From the NCBI RefSeq assembly GCF_949987535.1, contig NC_080075.1, positions 5,378,606 through 5,442,605 on the forward strand: a stretch of DNA of 64,000 bases, in the 5' to 3' direction. Below the pieces are notes generated by a model that was not told where the DNA came from, ran no database searches, and saw only the letters and a program-made list of their open reading frames with translations. Position numbers and translations under genes: made by a program. The stretch is from Balaenoptera acutorostrata. Taxonomy: Eukaryota > Chordata > Mammalia > Artiodactyla > Balaenopteridae. Positions within the stretch are counted from its first letter, which is position 1. Every line of letters begins with the position of its first letter. Positions 13,270 through 24,314 of this stretch are shown here, piece after piece.

Positions 13270-14343
13270 ATTCATTTCTCTTACTGTTGCTATATACGCG
13301 CTGACATGGTTTCTATTATTTACCTCCTATGCCTATGGCCTATTTGAACTCTCTTCTCTTCTGCATATGTCTCCCAGGTCACATGTGTATATACCTCATG
13401 TATACACACCCATGTACACGATGAGTGTACAGAATTATCTACCAGTAAAATTGGGAGATTATACATTATGCCTAGCTCCAACTTGAAATGACATGCCAAG
13501 CTGTTTTCTAATAGTTGTACCACCTGACACTTCCACCAGCAGTGTGAGAGTTCCTGTTACTGCACAGACTCCGATGCCTGGGATTGTCAGTCTATTTACT
13601 TTAGCCATCTTTATGTATGTGTCCTGATATCACCTAGTGAATTTAAGTTACATCTCCCTAGATTGCACCTGGTCGAGCACCTTTTTAACCTTTTTATTGG
13701 CTGTGTTGATATCCTCTACTTGAGCTGTCTGTCCAAGTGGTTTGTCTGTCCTCCCACCAGGTGGCCTTCTCCTCATTATTTTGGAGGAGCTTGGCCTAGA
13801 TCCTGCCTACGAGACCTTTGCTCACTTATTTCAAGTATCTTCTTCTACTCAGTGGCTTGTCTTTCCACTCTCTGAATAAACAGAAGTTCTTATTTCTAAC
13901 GTAGCTTCACTTACCAATTTTTTCCTTCAAGACTAGTAATTTGTATGTTCTTCGTTTTTTTAACCTTTCCTTACCCCAAATCATAAAGGTATTTTTCTAG
14001 AAATGTATGGTTTTGACTTTCATAGGTAGGTCTACAATTCACTTGAAATTATTTTTATAAAAGGCACGAGAAAGGGGGCAAGTTTTGTTTTATTCTATAT
14101 TGCATCCAATTGTCTATGGCCATTTATTGAGAAGACTGCACTTTCCCTATTACTCTGTAGTGTCAGCTTTGTCAAAACTAAGTGCTTTGCATGCATGGAT
14201 CTATTTCTGGGCCTTCAGTTCTGTTCTACCGTCGATCCTCATACCAGGACTAGATTGTCTTTTTAGCAAATCTTTTTTTAGCAAATCTTGAAATCTGGTG
14301 TCATTCATCCTCCCATTCAGTTCTTCTTCATTAAAAGTGTCTT

Positions 14344-14552
14344 GAGCGGTCCCACCTCCTCGCCCAGAACGGAGCCCGCGTTTCCGCAGAGCTGTAACTC
14401 CCGGCTCGGGGTCTCTTCCCTCCGCCGTCACGGAACTGCCCTGGAGCCCAAGGGGAGGACGGCCTCACTGAGGCTGCCGGCTCTGGAGGGGCCCTGGCAG
14501 CCGAAGCCACGACAGTCCTGGGGACCACGGGCCGGTTGTTTCAGCAAGTAAC
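14344..14552. other. GC-rich 209-bp insertion with TSDs and no poly(A)
   Basis: This is a CpG-rich segment inside AT-rich old L1 sequence. It is bracketed by perfect 13-bp direct repeats TTAAAAGTGTCTT (14331-14343 and 14553-14565). The repeat begins TT/AAAA, the L1 endonuclease preference, but neither end of the insert carries poly(A) or poly(T). It looks like a copy of a GC-rich genomic or transcript fragment, perhaps a 5' UTR or promoter, placed by L1-type integration or as a templated filler. Its source is not recognised. Confidence 0.75.
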
Positions 14553-15055
14553 TTAAAAGTGTCTTAACTATTATTCAATCTTTGAGTTTTCATACCAATG
14601 TCATAATCAATGTATCAAATTCTACAAAAACCAAAATCTGTTAAGATTTTGACTGTCTTCTTCCTCCAAACAAAGAAAAAGTGTTCAATAAGTCAGTTTT
14701 GAGTGTGTTGTTTCTACAGGTTTTTAAAAATAGATTTTTAAAAATCGGATTAAGGACATTCCCTTCTACTCTTAATAAAAGAGTTTATTTTTTTTTAATA
14801 ATGAATTCCCAGTTCAAGTTTTCTAAATGACTTTTCTGTGTCTATAAGGTAAGTGTATTATTTTTCTCCTTTAGTTTGTTTATGCAAAATAAAAGTGTGA
14901 ATTATCTAATATGAAACAACTTTGTATTGCTCCGTATAACCCCAGTTTAGTTCTTTATGTATGTTGTTAAAATAAATTTGCTAGCAATTTGCTTCACATT
15001 TTTCATCTGTGTTTATGAATGAGATTTGGCCTGAAATTTTCCTTTGTAATAATGT

Positions 15056-15398
15056 TCTGGACTTCCCAGGTAGCACAGTGGTTGAGAATCCACCTGCCAA
15101 TGCAGGGAACACAGGTTCGATCCCTGGTCCAGGAAGATCCCACATGCCACAGAGAAACTAAGCCCGTGCACCACAACTACTGAGCCTGCGCTCTACAGCC
15201 CATGAGCCACAACTACTGAGCCCGTGCGCTACAACTACTGAACCCTGCACGCCTAGAGCTCATGCTCCACAACAAGAGAAGCCACCGCAATGAGAAGCCC
15301 GTGCACCACAGTGAAGAATAGCCCCAGCTCGCCACAACTAGAGAAAGCCCGTGCACAGCAATGAAGACCCAATGCAACCAAAAATAAATTTTAAAAAA
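15056..15398 (+). mobile_element. CHR-type tRNA-Glu-derived SINE
   Basis: The head reads CTGGACTTCCCAGGTAGCAC with an A box (GTAGCACAGTGGTTGAGA) and a B box (GGTTCGATCC near 15114). A body of repeats 'CACAACTACTGAGCC' and a tail AATAAATTTTAAAAAATT follow. This SINE type, about 330 bp, is typical of cetaceans and is the main taxonomic clue. Inserted in the old L1M. Confidence 0.92.
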
Positions 15399-17004
15399 TT
15401 ACTAATATCCTTGTTGGGTTTGGGTGTCAAGGTTTTCCTGACCTTATAAAATGAGATAAGGACTATTTCCTCTTTTACTTCTCTCTGAAACAATTTGTTG
15501 AAAATTGATGTTATCTCTTTATTAAATGTTTTGTAGAATTCACCAGTAAAACCAACTGAATCTGGAATTTTGTTTGTGGGAAGATTTTAAATTTATTTAA
15601 TAGTTATATGATTATCTTCCTCTCTATGGCTTATATTTTCTTTCTAATTATCTAAACACAATGGCTAGAATTTTCAAAGACAGGAGAGGGGAACAAAGTT
15701 AATTAAGAGAGTTAATAACAGGTATATTTATCCTTTCTAGGTGTTCATGAAATCCACTAGGGTATTCACATGGTGAGTGATATGTAGACAACTATCTTTT
15801 ATTATAGGCATTATTATTTCTTTGAAAGTTCAAAAGAACTAAAGAACTCTCCTTGAAACATGTGGGTCCAGAGCCTTTTAAGTACTGAGTAGATTTCATC
15901 TCCTTTCCATGTGTTGCTTTATAAGCTTTCTCATTTCTGTCTTTAATGTTTGAGTTTCTCTGCATTGGGGGGATTAGATTTGCTGGAGGTTCCTCTATCT
16001 TCTTTTTCTATTCCACCCCACCCCCACCCCAACCCTTCTATACCAGAACCAACTCTGTAATTTATCAATTCTATTTGTTGGTTGTTTTCCTTATAATAAC
16101 TTTATAATTTTTTACGCCTATCTTTTTTATTTCCTTCCATGGAGTTGTTTAGTTGCTCTTTTTTATAGAGTTAAATGGTTAGATTATAGATTTTAATGTT
16201 TTCTACAATTATTAATAATAATGATATTTAAAGATACACGCTTCTTTAGAACTCACTGTTGGTCACATTCCATGAAGTTTGATATCTTCTCTCTGCCTTT
16301 ATTTTCTAAATATTCTGTACCAATGGCTTTGGCTTAATCTAACCAAGAAAGTAAATAATTAGAAGCTAAATTTGTTGTTGCTTAATTTTTTTAATTAGTG
16401 GATTTATTTTTTGTTGGGTTTATCATTGTTTTGATTTTAGCTGTAAATTTCTAGATTACCTACATGGGGATTATACCATGTGGTCTGTATAATTTCCTCT
16501 TTTGGGACTCTGAGTTTTTCATAGATGTTTATGAATGCTATCCATTAAATACATTATTCTTAATATATCACTGGAGTATTTTAGATCCTTATTTGACTAG
16601 CAAATTTGTCAAAGCCAGAATATGTTAAAATCTCCCACTATAACTGAAACTACTGTACTGTCTTGTTGTATTGTGCTTGTATTTCTGAGAGTTTAGCTTT
16701 ATATATTTTATTTTGATGCATGGCTATTTGACACATAAACATTTTTATTTGGGGAGGGATAATTTTTATTAGTATAAAACGATTCAATTTGTCATTTAAT
16801 TTTTTGCATTGAAAGATATATTATCAGGTTGAAAGATTAATATTGCGAATCTGATTTCTTTGTATTGCTATTGTATGCAAATCTTATGCATATCTTGCTT
16901 ATGCACTGATTTTTAATCCTCTAGGACATGTATTTTTAGATCTGTGTATTTTGAGGAGAGCATATAATTGGATTTTAATATTTGACTCAACCTGAACATC
17001 TTTT

Positions 17005-17493
17005 TTTTTTTTTAATTTTTTTATTTTTTGGTTGTGTTGGCTCTTTGTTGCTGCACGCAGGCTTTCTCTAGTTGCGGCAAGTGGGGGCTACTTTTCATTG
17101 TGGTGCACGGACTTCTCATTGCAGTGACTTCTCTTGTTGTGGAGCATGGGCTCTAGGCGGGTGGGTTTCAGTAGTTGTACCGTGTGGGCTCAGTAGTTGT
17201 GGCTCACAGGCTCTAGAGCTCAGGCTCAGTAGATGTGGCACACAGGCTTAGCTGGGACATGGCATGTGGGATCTTCCCAGACCAGGGATTGAACCTGTGT
17301 CCCCTGCATTGGCAGGAGGATTCTTTTTTTTTTTTTTTTTTTCAAACATCTTTATTGAAGTATAATTGCCTTACAATAGTGTGTTAGCATCTGCTTTATA
17401 ACAAAGTGAATCTGTTATACATATACAATATGTTCCCATTTCTCTTCCCTCTTGCAGGCAGGAGGATTCTTAACCACTGTGCCACCAGGGAAG
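17005..17493 (-). mobile_element. CHR-type SINE, antisense, split by a nested L1 tail
   Basis: A poly(T) at 17005 begins the antisense SINE body (GGTTGTGTTGGCTCTTTG ... CCAGGGATTGAACCTGTG), which resumes after a nested insertion with TTAACCACTGTGCCACC and ends AGGGAAGTCCC near 17493. The nested piece is flanked by GGCAGGAGGATTCTT (17311-17325 and 17457-17471). Confidence 0.9.
17326..17456 (-). mobile_element. Severely 5'-truncated L1 nested in a SINE
   Basis: Poly(T), then TTTATTGAAGTATAATTGCC, the antisense of an L1 3' end, about 130 bp in all. It is bracketed by a 15-bp TSD taken from the SINE itself. Confidence 0.88.
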
Positions 17494-17960
17494 TCCCAAG
17501 CATCTGTCTTTTAATAAAAACTTTGTTTAATTTATTTTTTCTTTAGAAGGTACTCAACACATTTTTACCCTACTAGTGATTAACTTTAAATTTTAAAAAA
17601 GTATTTGAGTCCCTTTTTCTCCACTTAGATCACAAACTGAGGCAGTGTTTATTGATCCCTTCCTATGTAAAATAAGGAAAATAACATGGTAACTTCCCCT
17701 ACTCCTTTCATATCCTTCCTAGTGTGAGATAATATAACCCAGGACTCTTGATCAACATTACTTAATAGTAGTTTGATATTACATATCATGTCTTTCAGGA
17801 AGGATTTGTCTTTGCGTGAACAGATTTACAGTAATCTTTTAGACCCATAGTGATTGCAGCCAGACCTTTCATAGCACAACCTCCCCACCCTTCTGCTCTG
17901 TGATTTTTTATTTTGATACCTCTCCTGATGAACTCAGGTATATACAAAGCTGAAAACTGG
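17494..17960 (-). mobile_element. Probable continuation of the ancient L1M
   Basis: AT-rich sequence resembling the antisense of old L1 ORF2 (for example TTTCAGGAAGGATTTGTC) continues right of the SINE. No other feature is seen up to exon 5 at 18076. Confidence 0.4.
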
Positions 17961-18075
17961 ATACACCTGTATGGTATTTATCTTCATTCTTGAAATTCAA
18001 AAACATTCACAAGGATGTGTGGACTTACTGATTCCTGCCCTTAGTGATTTCGGAGGCTTCAATAAGTTTACTCAC

Positions 18076-18147
18076 CAAGGTTTACTTCAATTGAATTATT
18101 TTTTGGATAAATGATCTTAGGGATTCTTCTTCCATTTCCCACTTTTC
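18076..18147 (-). CDS. IL1RL2: IL1RL2 coding exon 5: linker into third Ig domain
   Basis: This 72-nt exon encodes KVGNGRRIPKIIYPKNNSIEVNLG, matching the segment that joins Ig2 to Ig3 in IL1RL2. The acceptor TTATCAG lies before 18147 and the donor G|GTGAGT after 18076 (phase 1 in, phase 1 out). NNS is a potential glycosylation sequon. Frame is kept with exons 4 and 6 (Gly is formed across the junction G|GC). Confidence 0.92.
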
Positions 18148-18856
18148 CTGATAAGAAATCATACCCAGATGAAATTGTATTAGAAACATTCCCAACTACT
18201 TGAATGCAATAATAACATAAAGAAAACATGGTACTGAGCATACCTTCAATAAACATTGGTCAAGAAAAAACATAACTCATGATGTGACAAAATATCGCTC
18301 CATAAGTGCATATTTTTCAACCAGAAATAATTGAATTGCTAAGGGGAAAAACTAAAAGCTGGGCTACTAAGAGAGTTCACATCACCATTATATATTGGAC
18401 ATAAATATAAACTGATGAGATTGTGTAATAAATTCTCATTGCCTAATCATCCAGTACACGTCTTAAGCAGTGGTGATAAGCAAAGTTCTGGCCTGGGTCC
18501 TAGACAGAAAGAAACAGTGACCCTAATGGTCTGTTCTCGGTTCCACTCCTCCATCCTCCAACCCTGCTATTCCATATTCTTCTCAGACCTTCCTTATTCT
18601 GCAGCTTTTTCATCCCTCTCCCCCACTTTATAACTGCCTTCCTTGTATTGACTCCCCACCCCTTTGTCTTTCTCCACGCCTTCCCTCCCCCATTTGTCTA
18701 CAAATATTTAGCAATCACCCTCTGGATCCCACATTCCTCCTCTCTATTTGGGGTGTGAGGCGAAAAAGTTATAAGAGGGAAGCTATAAAAATGCAAAAAC
18801 ATATGTCCTTCATGATGGCAATAATATTTGCACATTCTACAAACTATTCAAATTCA

Positions 18857-19370
18857 GTACAGTAAGTCCTCTGCATACAAACCTTCAAGTTGTGAACTTT
18901 CAAAGATGCTAACTTGCGTTTGTGTGTCCACATAAGTTAGTTCATGTGTCTGGCATACATTGTCACATGTGTGCATCCTCTACAAGTGGTTGTGCTTTTG
19001 TGTACTTTACTGTACAGTACTGTATAGAGTACAGTATCTTTATTTCAAGCCCAGGATGTCCAGAAGCAAGTGTAAAAGCAGCGGTGATGTAGCTGGTACT
19101 TGCCTGTTCACTCGATGCCAGCGCCTGTATGCCAGCTCTCGTACTGTACAACTGTACTTTTCAAGGTACTGTACTGTAAGATTAAAAATGTTTTCTTTAT
19201 TTTGAGTGTTTGTTTTTTATGTATTATTTTTGTGAAAATTATTATAAACCTATTACAGTACAGTACTATATAGCCGATTGTGTTAGTTGGGTACCTAAGC
19301 TAACTTTGTTGGACCTACAAACATGCTCTTGGGATGGAACTTGTTCTTATGTAGGGGACTTATTGTATGT
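18857..19370. mobile_element. Tigger-like (TcMar) DNA transposon remnant
   Basis: The left end TACAGTAAGTCCTCTGCATA and right end (reverse complement TACAATAAGTCCCCTACATA) form terminal inverted repeats with TA at both edges. Internally, on the plus strand, MSRSKCKSSGDVAGT near 19059 resembles the start of a pogo/Tigger transposase, soon out of frame. Several GTACAGTACTGTA palindromes lie inside. A non-autonomous or decayed element is inferred. Confidence 0.6.
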
Positions 19371-21233
19371 CCCAAACAGAAGTCATCACCAGCCAGTTAA
19401 TATACCATCTCCCACTCAATCACACACATAGAAAATCTAGATGTCATTCTAAGCAACAGCTTTTCTCCCACCCTCTTCATATGACCATCACCCAGCCAAA
19501 CTAATTTTACCTCTTAGCATTTCTCAGTCTGTGCCTCTTTCTTTACACCTAAACCCTATTTTCTACTCTTTACTCTTTCCCTAGGCACTTTCATTCACAT
19601 CCACCTCTTCAATTACCATCTAAAGTTCAATGACTTTGCAAGGTGTAACTCTAAGCTCCAGACCCATATAGGCCATGACCTACTTGACATCTCAAGTCAC
19701 CAAATACTCAGCTCATCCATGACCAAACTCATGATCTCACTCTTAAATCCAGTTTTCCTCCGGAGTTATATTTTTTCCTTGAACAGTATCACCATCCAAA
19801 AGGCCTAGCTTCCTGGACCTTGCCACATCCCTCACCCCACATTCAATCTGACACTAAGACCTGTGGATTTTACCTCCTAGAATGCCTGGAGTCCATCCAC
19901 CTCTCTCCATCTTCAGTGTTACCATGATGACTGTGCCTACCTGATGTCTCACCTGCATTTCTGCACCTGCCTCCTAACTGCCATTCTTATCTATAGGGAT
20001 CGTTCTGTGCACAGTGGCCACAGTGAGCTCTCAGAAACATGTTACACCATGCTACTCTCCTGCTCTCAACTGCTCTGGCTGCTTCCCATTGTTCTTAGGA
20101 GAAAATCCATGCTTCCCATCTTCACTTCCAGCGAAGTTCAGATAGTTACATCCAGATGTTGCAGCAGCCTCCTAAGTGGTCTCCAGGCCTCAAGACCCCC
20201 TTCAACTCCTGCTCAAACCATCTTAGGACTGATCTCATCCATCACAAATGCAGCCTCGTGGCTCTGCATTTACACTCACCCAAGGGTTCTTCAGCGCTTC
20301 ATGGTAAAACCTGCGTATAACCAGCCCCCTTGACCTTTCCCCTGTTTAACTCCATGACTTCAGTTCCCACCACTCCTCAGCTCACAGTTTTTTATGCTCT
20401 AACAAAATTACTTTTAGATCCAACATAAACTATCATGGTAGACACTTCCATGCTTTGCCTGAGACACTTCTCTCTGCCTCTCCTCCTTCTTCTTTACTTC
20501 TGTAAATCCTGCTCATCCTTCAAAATTCAGCTGAGAAGACATTTCCTCTTGGAAAGCTTCCAAGACCATTTATTTACTTGCCACCCATGCAGCTACTTCT
20601 GATTTTTTTCCTGCTCCCCTGGACACTGTCTATAACACTCTCCTTACCACATAATGTTAAGATGATCTATTTACATTTCTAGCACCACTACAACCAGGCT
20701 GAGAGCTTCTCAATAAAAGAAAGAATTTTAAAAAAATTTTTAATTATAGGTTTTAACAATTTTGGCATATAATAGATTATAAATAAACATTTATTGCAAT
20801 GACATAAAATACAGATTATTGGACTCAATGATCTCTTAAGGTATTCTTCATTTTTCCTTTGAAATTCCATCTTATAAAGAATTCCCTCAGCCACCAATGT
20901 AAGACTAGAGTGTAAGATCATTGAGGTATTCATGTTTGCCCTTTACTGAATACCTATACTTCGCCAGGCACCCTGGGTGCTACTCCATAGACATGATCTC
21001 ATTTAATTTTCATGAATAAACCAAGAATTTTGAGTCTTCCTTTTTTTCAGATGAGAAAACTAAACAGCCCATGCCCTTTCGCCCCACTCTTCCTACCCTC
21101 TGATTCTAATAATGACGTGTTTGAGGGACTGCTAACCCTCAGGAAAATCAAGATCGGGAACCCCTTCTGCCCAAAGCCAACCTCTCACGCAAAGCCAAGA
21201 GGCAGTCAAGGTGATGGGTAAGAGTGTACTTAC
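19371..21233. other. Intron 4 with probable ancient repeats
   Basis: The region 19440-20650 is pyrimidine-rich on the plus strand and contains text such as CTGGCTGCTTCCCATTGTTC and CAGCAGCCTCCTAAGTGGTC, which resembles ancient mammalian repeats (L2-like). Around 20945-21060 there is MIR-like text (ATCTCATTTAATTTTCATGA, AGATGAGAAAACTAAAC). No gene is supported. Confidence 0.4.
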
Positions 21234-21393
21234 TGATCTTCACAGAAATGCTATTTAAAACAGTGTGCTGCTTCTTTGCATATGTGAGCCAGGCTTGACA
21301 CGCATAGTTCCCTCCATCCTTTGCTGAGACATTCGTCACTAAAAGCTTCCTTCCCCAAGAAATAAATCGTTCTCCTTCAATCTCTTTACAGTC
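21234..21393 (-). CDS. IL1RL2: IL1RL2 coding exon 4: end of second Ig domain
   Basis: This 160-nt exon is read from DCKEIEGERF through LLVTNVSAKDGGNYACQAW to NSISVKI. The acceptor is TTTAG before 21393 and the donor ATCA|GTAAGT follows 21234 (phase 1). DGGNYACQA is the conserved D-x-G-x-Y-x-C motif of the Ig F strand, and NVS is a potential glycosylation site. It is separated from exon 3 by a 15-kb intron that was enlarged by the L1 plus olfactory-receptor insertion. Confidence 0.93.
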
Positions 21394-24301
21394 CTAAATT
21401 TAAAAAATATATTTTTCATTTCAAAGAGTATTTTGGGGTATCAGTTACATTCCTAGTTAGCACCGTTCTATGAACCATGGGGAGACAAGAAACCTATGTG
21501 ATCTCTAGACCTTAGGTAATTTACAATCTAATTGAAGACATATGTATATTTATATAAGATATATACATACCTCCCCAGAAAACTGATAAAGAATATTCTA
21601 CAGGTTACAGTGAGAGCTATAAATATGAGGTCTACTGGGAGTTGAGAGAAGAGAGGCTTATGTAGGCTGGAAGGAAGACTTTATGGAGCAGGATTGGACC
21701 TGGTCCATAAAGGAGTTTGGTAGGAGAATGTGAACAGGCAGGAAGGTCCTCCATGTCTCTCAATGGACCACCATCTAATGTCACCAAGCCCCTTTGCAAG
21801 ATTGCAAGCCCAGGTGAATAAGGACTGCGTCCTCTGTGTTACAGGTCCAATCACACCTTCTCCACCTATCAGGGGTTGGACTTTGTCGAGGTCCAAAATA
21901 ACTCTTCACCAACCTTCTATCTGGAGGCCTAAGCAATAGTCAAAGTACGTGGCAAGGTTAAGGGGAGCAGATATCACGTCACTTCTTAAGTCACCCAGGC
22001 TTCCACTGCATCAACAAGGAAACAGCCTCACACAAAACCAACTTAAAGACTGGTTAGTCTCAGGAAGGCCTTTCTCATTGTTCTCCTCAGTTTCCACCCA
22101 GAGGGCAAGCCTCACCATTCATCTGTCCTGTCATAAGCTCACATTCTCATGTGAATCGTTTTTTCCAACGCAGAGGCCCACTCCTGAACTCTTTCTCAAA
22201 CCTTTTCCCGTTTCTTCAGTAAGTGCCAATCTACAAAATAACAACTGGGATAATTGAGTCCATTTATTCATTCAAATATTTTTCTTGCTCTTTGCTAGCA
22301 TTGTGAGAGGCCCTGGTCATGCACGAGTAAGATGCAGTCCCTCTCCTCAGAAAGCTCACAATCCTTATAATAGAGAAGACAAACATACAACCCCTAATTA
22401 TATAAAGATGTAATCACTCAAGTTTTGAGCTCTCTCCTCACTGAGTCAACCATGGTCAGAACTCACTCTCCACCATTGGAACAGTGTGAATGCATCCATT
22501 GTGGAAGGTGAAACTCAATAATGCCAAAATGAACATTTGTTTATTTATTTATCATGTGAACAATAACTTTCTAGAAGTCTTATATTATTTTTTCTGTAAA
22601 CACCCTATAGGGGAAACCAAATTATAATCAGATCATTGCTTACTGAGTAGAATGGGAATTACTAGTAAGAGTCAGATGCTGATAATATGAGTGATGTTGC
22701 CTTCTTTAGAATAGGGACAAACAAAAAGTGTGAGTGTTTGGATTATGGAAACCTCGTTCCTGGGTGGGGCTTGGGTGGGTGTAATCTCTGGGACTCCATT
22801 TCTATGCTCTGATCTTGATCAGTCCCCTTTCTGATTGACTCATTCAAGACATACAAATATTTAATCATATTAAAGTTTAGCCTGGACAGCTGAAGAACCA
22901 TTCTGCCCTTTTTCAGTAACTAGAACTGTCTCTATTGTAATCCGCTGCATTATTTTAGAGTTTTAATACTCAGAAGGCTTTGATTTTTAGCTAAAAATGA
23001 GTGGTGATATCTCACTAATAAGATTTTAATTAGTAATATTAGCAGCCAAAATTTGAAAATTTTTGTCTTTCTAGCACCAAGAAGAACAATTCTGACCCAG
23101 CATGTACAACGGTTCACAGGTACAAAATAGACGAGAGCATCCTGGCTAAGCTGTAGTGGTCATAGGAGAGTGGTGAAGATGAAACTGGTGAGGGAGTCAG
23201 GAGCCCAATCATAGAAAACCGTGAACAGGGGAGGAGCACCTGAAGCTGTCTGTGCAAGGGACCAAGGTGTGCATAGTTGCCTTTGAGCACAATCTGTCTG
23301 GTTGCTGTGTGGGAAAGGATTAAAATGGGGCAATCCTAACGACTAGGGAACAATTTAAGAAGTTATTTCCATACACTAAGGCTGAATAGAACATGAACTA
23401 AGGCAGTACACTGGCGATAACCAGGAGGGAAGAAAAAACAGTGATTTTAAGCAGTTCTAATTCGCAGTCTTAGTGACAAATTTGGACTATGGAGATGGAA
23501 CAGGACCGGTATGGTCCCAGCTTAGGGATGCAAAAGTGTCCTTAGATAGGAGATGGAATGCAAAGAAAATACAGAAGAATGATCAGATTTGAGATTAAGA
23601 TAAAAAAGTGGCTCTAGACATGGTGAATCTGGTGAGTTGTGTGATGGGAATGTCTGCATGGAATCTATGTTAGGTTGTTGGATGAAGTATCTGGAGATGG
23701 GAGAAAGGAGAGTTGGGAGCCATCTGTGTGCGATGGTTCTATGAGCCTTCCACCTGAATGCAGTCAAAGCAAGAACTGAAGATGACCATGGCTGAAACTG
23801 GGAACCCCTAAAATCTAAGACCCAAACACAGAGAATGAGAACACAGTAATGATTACTAAGGAAAAGCCAGGGAGTGGGGAGATAAAGAATGAGTAAGTTT
23901 CAGAAGAGAGAGAAGAGGAAGCTCTCAGCTCATGGGCATGTCCAGCAGTGATGGACACCACAAGAGATCAAGATCAGGATTGGAAATGAATGTTAGATTT
24001 GGCAGCTGGGAAGCCAGTAGTAACTCAGCAACTATAGATCCAGTATGGTGGTGGGGCAGAAATCATTGTATTGAGAAGTAATTTGGAATTGAAAAAAAAA
24101 AAAGGAGACATTCTTGCTTTCCCAAATGTGGATACTTCACAGTCTATGAGCATGGATGTTCTAACACCTGAACCTTCTCCTCTGGAACACCTTCATTCTC
24201 AAGGACCACCTCTACTCCTATGAGTCTTCAATTCTCCCTGCCACAAGCCGGATTTTGTCATTATCCAGAACTACTCTGTCTCTAAATTCTTAAAAATAAA
24301 A
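21394..24301. other. Intron 3, left part, no gene seen
   Basis: About 2.9 kb without a recognised gene. An ancient repeat of the 'ATTCATTCAAATATT ... GTGAGAGGCCCTGG' type is present near 22260-22400, and a short A-tract lies near 24092-24103. Otherwise it looks like unique intron sequence. Confidence 0.4.
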
Positions 24302-24314
24302 ATATACCATTCTG
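24302..24314. repeat. Target-site duplication, left copy (L1 + OR block)
   Basis: ATATACCATTCTG directly precedes the L1 5' end. It is preceded by an A-rich TTAAAAATAAAA stretch, which suits an L1 endonuclease target (TT/AAAA). Its partner is at 33551-33563. Confidence 0.85.

Larger units (their letters stand above)
13270..17004 (-). mobile_element. Ancient antisense L1M body, interrupted by later insertions
   Basis: The plus strand shows the antisense of an old L1 ORF2. Text such as TAATAGTTGTACCACCTGAC and, near 15535-15575, the antisense of an RT segment equivalent to PDSVGFTGEF are diverged from the younger copies. It is interrupted by a GC-rich insertion (14344-14552) and a CHR SINE (15056-15398). 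No coding potential remains. Confidence 0.55.

Noticed and set aside
15095..15125. Possible functional tRNA gene from A- and B-box similarity
   Set aside because: The boxes belong to the tRNA-derived head of a CHR SINE. No cloverleaf or terminator supports a real tRNA gene.
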